Origin: Gluconobacter cadivus
GTDB taxonomy: Bacteria; Pseudomonadota; Alphaproteobacteria; Acetobacterales; Acetobacteraceae
Length of the DNA stretch: 64,000 bases
Direction: 5' to 3'
Assembly: GCF_015244745.1 (NCBI RefSeq)
Contig: NZ_JABCQI010000003.1
Span: 186,001 to 250,000, forward strand
Shown piece after piece: positions 60,696 through 64,000 of this stretch. A model generated the notes under the pieces. That model was given only the letters and a program-made list of their open reading frames with translations. It was not told where the DNA came from and ran no database searches. Both the position numbers and the translations under genes were made by a program. The stretch's first letter is position 1. Each line of letters begins with the position of its first letter.

Positions 60696-62113
60696 AGGGG
60701 AGCTGCCTTCGGAAGGGGAATATCGGAATAGGTGAAATCTCCGGTCACGGCTGTGAGCGGGAGGGGGAAGAAGGGCATTCGCGCTGTGAAGCTGCCTGCT
60801 TCTTCGGGGGTTTTGCCGCAGGCCGCCGCGAGCAGGCCGCGGGCGCTGTCCTCACACATGCGGCCCTGACACGGGCCCATGCCACAGCGTGTCCAGGCTT
60901 TGAGCTGGTTCAGGTCTTCGGCTCCGGCCTGAATGGCGGAACGCAGGGTCGCGGCTTTCACGCGTTCGCAGCGGCAGACGATGGTGTCGTCCTGAAGATG
61001 GGCGGGAATGGCGCTGCCGGCGTTCATCAGAGGCAGCATCCGGCGCGAAACGGCCTCAAGACGACGGCGCTGACGGAGAGGCGTGCGTGTCAGGGTTTCA
61101 TAAGTCTCCGTGGAGATTACACCCCGGTCATGGGCGATGGCATGAGCCGTGATCAGGCCCCGTAGACGGGCCACGGCCATACCCCGGACTCCGGCAGCGT
61201 CCCCCGTGACATAAAGATCGGGGCGGCTGGTGCGGCCTGCGTTGTCCGTTACGGGTTCGAGATAGCCGCCGATCGGATCGTAACGGTGGTGAACGCCTGC
61301 CGTGCGGGTGATGAGAGTCGAGGGTTTGAGGCCATATCCGCAGGCCGCCGCGTCGGCCGCATAGAGGTGGCGGCGTTCGGGATGATCCATTTCGGTAACG
61401 GTCAGAAGCAGGCCGGCCTCCGTTTCCTGCGCTTCCGAAATATGGGCGCGATGATGGATCGGGATGCCAGCCTTTCTGAGGCGCAGCATCCAGCTTGTGG
61501 CCTGCGTCAGGCGTGCCGGGTCGAGCGACAGCATGGCACCAAGACGCAGCCAGTCCGAACGATGACCGGCATCCACGATAGCCACGACCCGGCCGCCCAG
61601 TTCAAGAACCTGATGGGCGACGGAGAACAGGAGCGGCCCCGAACCCGCGACCACGACACTCTGGCCGGGCAGGGTGCCGCCGTTGCGCATCAGGATGCTG
61701 GCGCCCGCAAGACCGATGATGCGCGGAGTCGTCCAGCCCTGAAATGGCAGAAAACGTTCGGTGGCACCATTGGCGACGACAAGCGTTGCGGCCGGGAGTT
61801 GGTCGATGCCGTCCGGTCCGAGCAGGTCGAGCGTTAGTGTGGGCGACACGCCCCAGACGCGGGTGGAAAACCGGACATCCACGCTGGATGCGGCCAGTTT
61901 CTGGCGCAGAGTGTCGCCGCCGGAAAATTCGTGATTGGGCGGCACGACCCGACGTGCATAAGGTGAGGGGGCGCGGAAGATCTGGCCGCCTGCGACAGGC
62001 TGTTCGTCGATCAGGGTGACCGGGAAGCCATGTCGGGACAGGGCGATGGCAGAGGTCGCACCGGCAATGCCGCCACCGATGACGGTTACGGGAGAAAAAT
62101 CAGGACTGGACAT
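60692..62113 (-). CDS. NAD(P)/FAD oxidoreductase with BFD-type [2Fe-2S] domain, alpha-type subunit
   Basis: A 473-residue protein with two nucleotide-binding folds (VTVIGGGIAGATSAIALSRHG and VVVAGSGPLLFSVAHQVLELGG) and GDAAGVRGMAVARLRGL at the FAD site. The C-terminal BFD-like iron-sulfur domain carries IVCRCERVKAATL and TRCGMGPCQGRMC (C-x-C...C-x4-C). This is the alpha/HcnB-like subunit of the heterotrimeric dehydrogenase and probably relays electrons to quinone. It overlaps the 2Fe-2S subunit by 14 bases. Confidence 0.9.
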   Translation of the reverse strand: MSSPDFSPVTVIGGGIAGATSAIALSRHGFPVTLIDEQPVAGGQIFRAPSPYARRVVPPNHEFSGGDTLRQKLAASSVDVRFSTRVWGVSPTLTLDLLGPDGIDQLPAATLVVANGATERFLPFQGWTTPRIIGLAGASILMRNGGTLPGQSVVVAGSGPLLFSVAHQVLELGGRVVAIVDAGHRSDWLRLGAMLSLDPARLTQATSWMLRLRKAGIPIHHRAHISEAQETEAGLLLTVTEMDHPERRHLYAADAAACGYGLKPSTLITRTAGVHHRYDPIGGYLEPVTDNAGRTSRPDLYVTGDAAGVRGMAVARLRGLITAHAIAHDRGVISTETYETLTRTPLRQRRRLEAVSRRMLPLMNAGSAIPAHLQDDTIVCRCERVKAATLRSAIQAGAEDLNQLKAWTRCGMGPCQGRMCEDSARGLLAAACGKTPEEAGSFTARMPFFPLPLTAVTGDFTYSDIPLPKAAPL

Positions 62114-62363
62114 AGGGCGTGACGGTCATGTTCGGGAGGACGGGAGCTTTGCAGGCATAGGCGACGGCGCCGTCGATGCGGACGCGGCATTCCTGACAGC
62201 TTCCCATGAAGCAGAACGCTCCACGGGGTGTTCCATCGACGCCTGACCGGCCGAGTTCCGTAATTCCGGCGCGTCTGAGGGCTGCTGCAACCGGTTCTCC
62301 CTCGACCCCTTCGACGGTGTTGTTCAGGAAGGTGAAGGTTACAGGAGGCATCTTGTTTCCCAT
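62100..62363 (-). CDS. Small (2Fe-2S)-binding dehydrogenase subunit
   Basis: An 87-residue Fer2_4 domain (HcnA/SoxA-N-like). It has TFTFLNNTVEGVEGEPVAAALRRAG, then cysteines in AFCFMGSCQECRVRIDGAVAYAC, which ligate one [2Fe-2S] cluster. ATG 62363 is used; ATG 62351 (MPPVTFTF) is an alternative. It is the first gene of the minus-strand catabolic run, so the promoter lies in 62364-62490, shared with the divergent transporter. Confidence 0.9.
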   Translation of the reverse strand: MGNKMPPVTFTFLNNTVEGVEGEPVAAALRRAGITELGRSGVDGTPRGAFCFMGSCQECRVRIDGAVAYACKAPVLPNMTVTPYVQS

Positions 62364-62409
62364 CAGGATCGGTCCGGAGAAGAAATTTCTTTTAAAGGGT
62401 TTTCTATCG

Positions 62410-62424
62410 TATACAGAACGTATA
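62410..62424. promoter_or_regulatory. Candidate GntR operator in the divergent promoter region
   Basis: TATAC-AGAAC-GTATA is a five-five-five inverted repeat. CGTATA is also repeated directly at 62408 and 62419, one helical turn apart. It sits between the dehydrogenase operon and the ABC transporter genes, where an FCD-type repressor would control both. Confidence 0.5.
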
Positions 62425-62490
62425 TCTGGATTAGATCAGTGATCGGGTCACCGCAACCCCAAAGTCGCACAACATGCAGGGAAACCTTTC

Positions 62491-63291
62491 TTGAGAGCGA
62501 TCCGGAACAGTCTTCTGCTGGGGGTCTGTGCTGCATCCGTCGTCCTGTGGGGCGGTGGCGTGCAGGCGAGGGACAGTGCCGCCATCCGGGCGAGCGGGCA
62601 CATCAATATCGGTGTGGAGTCCGGACTGCCCCCGCTTGGGGAATATGACGATCACAACGAACTTGTGGGATATGATGTCGATATCGGTCGGGCGATTGCG
62701 CAGGGTCTGGGTGTTGAGCCGCGCTTTGTGACGCTCGCTTCCAGCGGTCGCATTCCCTATCTGATGGCCGGGAAAGTCGACATCGTTCTGGGCGGTCTGA
62801 CGCGGACGCCTGTACGGGCGGATGTCATTGCATTTTCGCGGCCACTTTATTCCGAGCAGTTTGCGGTTATTGCTCCCGAAGATCGGGGTATCACGTCTTT
62901 CGCGGATCTTGAATCGGGCGCACACCGCTTGATTGAGGTGCGTGGGTCAACGGCGGTTGCGTATCTGCAACAGCATGTTCCCAAGGCGCCGATGCTGCTG
63001 CTTGAGAGCTATGCCGATGCCATTCGTGCGCTGGCGCAGGGGCGTGGCGATGCGATGGTGGATGTCATCGAATATGTCGGACACTACCTGCCGTCGCAGC
63101 CTCAGGTACACTGGCGGATTATCCGGGGATTTGCGCCGCCCGTGGGGGATGACTGCATTGGGATGTCACAGCAGGACGTGGCCCTGCGTGCGGATGTGAA
63201 TCGTATCCTTGACGGGATGGAGCGCGACGGACGTCTGGAGCAGATCCATCGTCGCTGGTTCGATCCCGCTGGTGCAGGGCACGCGCCATGA
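62491..63291 (+). CDS. Amino-acid ABC transporter substrate-binding protein
   Basis: A 266-residue class II (SBP_bac_3) binding protein: a signal peptide (SLLLGVCAASVVLWGGGVQA), then INIGVESGLPPLGEYDDHNELVGYDVDIGRAIAQGLG, MAGKVDIVLGGLTRTPVRADVIAFSRPLY and DLESGAHRLIEVRGSTAVAYL. It would capture a polar amino acid or a similar zwitterion. The start is TTG 62491 with AGGGA about nine bases upstream; no ATG is in frame. It overlaps the permease gene by four bases. Confidence 0.9.
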   Translation: MRAIRNSLLLGVCAASVVLWGGGVQARDSAAIRASGHINIGVESGLPPLGEYDDHNELVGYDVDIGRAIAQGLGVEPRFVTLASSGRIPYLMAGKVDIVLGGLTRTPVRADVIAFSRPLYSEQFAVIAPEDRGITSFADLESGAHRLIEVRGSTAVAYLQQHVPKAPMLLLESYADAIRALAQGRGDAMVDVIEYVGHYLPSQPQVHWRIIRGFAPPVGDDCIGMSQQDVALRADVNRILDGMERDGRLEQIHRRWFDPAGAGHAP

Positions 63292-63947
63292 CGAGGTTGG
63301 ATTTCCGTCCCGTTTTCGCGCATCTCCCGTTTCTTCTGGGCGGTGTCGGGGTGACAATCCTGATCGCGACGCTGGCCTTTGTGTTCGGACTGTCGCTCGC
63401 GGTCGCACTCGCTGTTCTGCGGTTTGAAAATCAGGGCGCGTGGCGCAGGCTCAGTCGCAGCTACAGCACGGCCCTGACCAACACGCCGCAGCTCTCTCAG
63501 ATTTTTGCTGTGTTTTACTGTCTGCCGCTGATGGGGCTGATGGTCTCGCCGTTTTTGTCAGTCGTGATCGGCATGACGCTCAATGCGGCGGCCTATCTGG
63601 CGGATATCCTCGGAGCGGGCATGGCGCGGGTACCTCCTGTCTATCATGAAGTTGCGCTGACGCTGGGGTTGAACCGGCGTCAGACCTATCTGCGGGTTAT
63701 CCTGCCCTATGCGGGGCGTGCAATGTTTCCGGCGCTGGCCAACCATTTTCAGATCATGATTTTGGGTAGTGCCATGGCGTCCATTTTCGGCGTCGAGGAT
63801 CTGACGGGCCGCGCTTATGATATCGGATCGACAACGTTCCGCATCCTTGAAGTTATGCTCGTGACGGGCGGATTGTATGCCCTGCTCTCTTTCGCGCTGA
63901 CGGGCGTGTTTGCGCTGTTCCGCCGCACGATGGAGCGGATGGTATGA
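63288..63947 (+). CDS. Amino-acid ABC transporter permease (HisM type)
   Basis: A 219-residue inner-membrane protein with about five membrane segments. LLGGVGVTILIATLAFVFGLSLAVALAVL is the first, TNTPQLSQIFAVFYCLPLMGL resembles the NTPLLVQLFFIY motif of polar amino-acid permeases, and the EAA loop is YHEVALTLGLNRRQTYLRVILPYAGR. It overlaps both neighbours (ATGA). It pairs with the second permease that starts at 63944. Confidence 0.93.
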   Translation: MTRLDFRPVFAHLPFLLGGVGVTILIATLAFVFGLSLAVALAVLRFENQGAWRRLSRSYSTALTNTPQLSQIFAVFYCLPLMGLMVSPFLSVVIGMTLNAAAYLADILGAGMARVPPVYHEVALTLGLNRRQTYLRVILPYAGRAMFPALANHFQIMILGSAMASIFGVEDLTGRAYDIGSTTFRILEVMLVTGGLYALLSFALTGVFALFRRTMERMV

Positions 63948-64000
63948 TCGCATTCTCGCAGTATGACATCACCCTTCTGCTTCAGGCGATGGCCCGGACG
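63944..64000 (+). CDS. Second ABC transporter permease, cut by the window edge
   Basis: Only the first 19 codons are present (MIAFSQYDITLLLQAMART). ATG 63944 overlaps the previous permease stop. A second HisQ/HisM-type permease is usual at this position, and an ATPase gene would be expected beyond the window. Confidence 0.75.
   Translation, partial: MIAFSQYDITLLLQAMART

Noticed and set aside
1-64000. tRNA, rRNA or CRISPR loci.
   Set aside because: No cloverleaf-like or rRNA sequence and no regularly spaced repeats were recognised in the intergenic regions when read by eye; a tRNAscan-SE and CRISPR search would settle it.

Overview
The window is about 60% GC, gene-dense bacterial chromosome. 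The gene set points to an acetic acid bacterium (Acetobacteraceae), most probably Gluconobacter or a close relative. The evidence is a three-subunit periplasmic molybdopterin/2Fe-2S/triheme-cytochrome aldehyde dehydrogenase, an alphaproteobacterial aroA-cmk-rpsA block next to a FYDLN-acid gene, a bc1 complex with a small class I cytochrome c, and several TonB-dependent receptors. This is judged from recognised protein families and gene order, not from a database search. No rRNA, tRNA, CRISPR array, transposase or prophage gene was seen.

Layout. 0-4.7 kb: housekeeping genes (FYDLN-acid zinc-ribbon protein, aroA, cmk, rpsA with a structured leader and strong terminators). 4.8-12.3 kb: three large glycosyltransferases in one transcription unit, with unusual repeat architectures. 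12.4-17.4 kb: an exported M16 peptidase, a membrane protein, a GT4 glycosyltransferase and a GYF-domain membrane protein. 17.6-21.8 kb: the membrane-bound aldehyde dehydrogenase operon. 22-28 kb: a FecCD-type ABC importer co-transcribed with a secreted GH20 hexosaminidase and a HAD phosphatase, followed by a convergent LacI regulator. 29.2-34.6 kb: a sulfide/persulfide module (ArsR regulator, 1-Cys peroxiredoxin, persulfide dioxygenase-like MBL protein, DUF442-SQR fusion, TauE/SafE exporter) with a clear palindromic operator. 34.8-39.9 kb: an XRE-cupin regulator, a stand-alone STN-domain protein, the bc1 operon, cytochrome c and a TetR regulator with strong palindromes upstream. 39.9-47.6 kb: two divergent TonB-dependent receptors separated by a Zur-box-like element, a PAS-GGDEF-EAL protein and a PiuC-like dioxygenase. 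47.7-55.2 kb: a tripartite heavy-metal-type RND efflux operon and a convergent coiled-coil porin with a His-rich segment. 55.2-55.7 kb: an AT-rich gap with phased repeats. 55.7-64 kb: a catabolic cluster (nitrilase-family hydrolase, hydantoinase-like cyclic amidase, GntR/FCD regulator, DapA-family lyase, three-subunit FAD/NAD/2Fe-2S amino- or imino-acid dehydrogenase) divergent from a polar amino-acid ABC transporter cut by the window edge.

How the genes work together. Three electron-input systems (aldehyde dehydrogenase, SQR and probably the amino-acid dehydrogenase) would feed the quinone pool that the bc1 complex also uses. The two least explained sets are the 55.7-64 kb cyclic-amide/imino-acid catabolic cluster, whose substrate cannot be read from the sequence, and the sulfide module, whose repressor lacks the usual redox cysteine pair. 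Several near-perfect palindromes (LacI, ArsR, XRE, TetR, FecCD and GntR loci) give a testable regulatory map.
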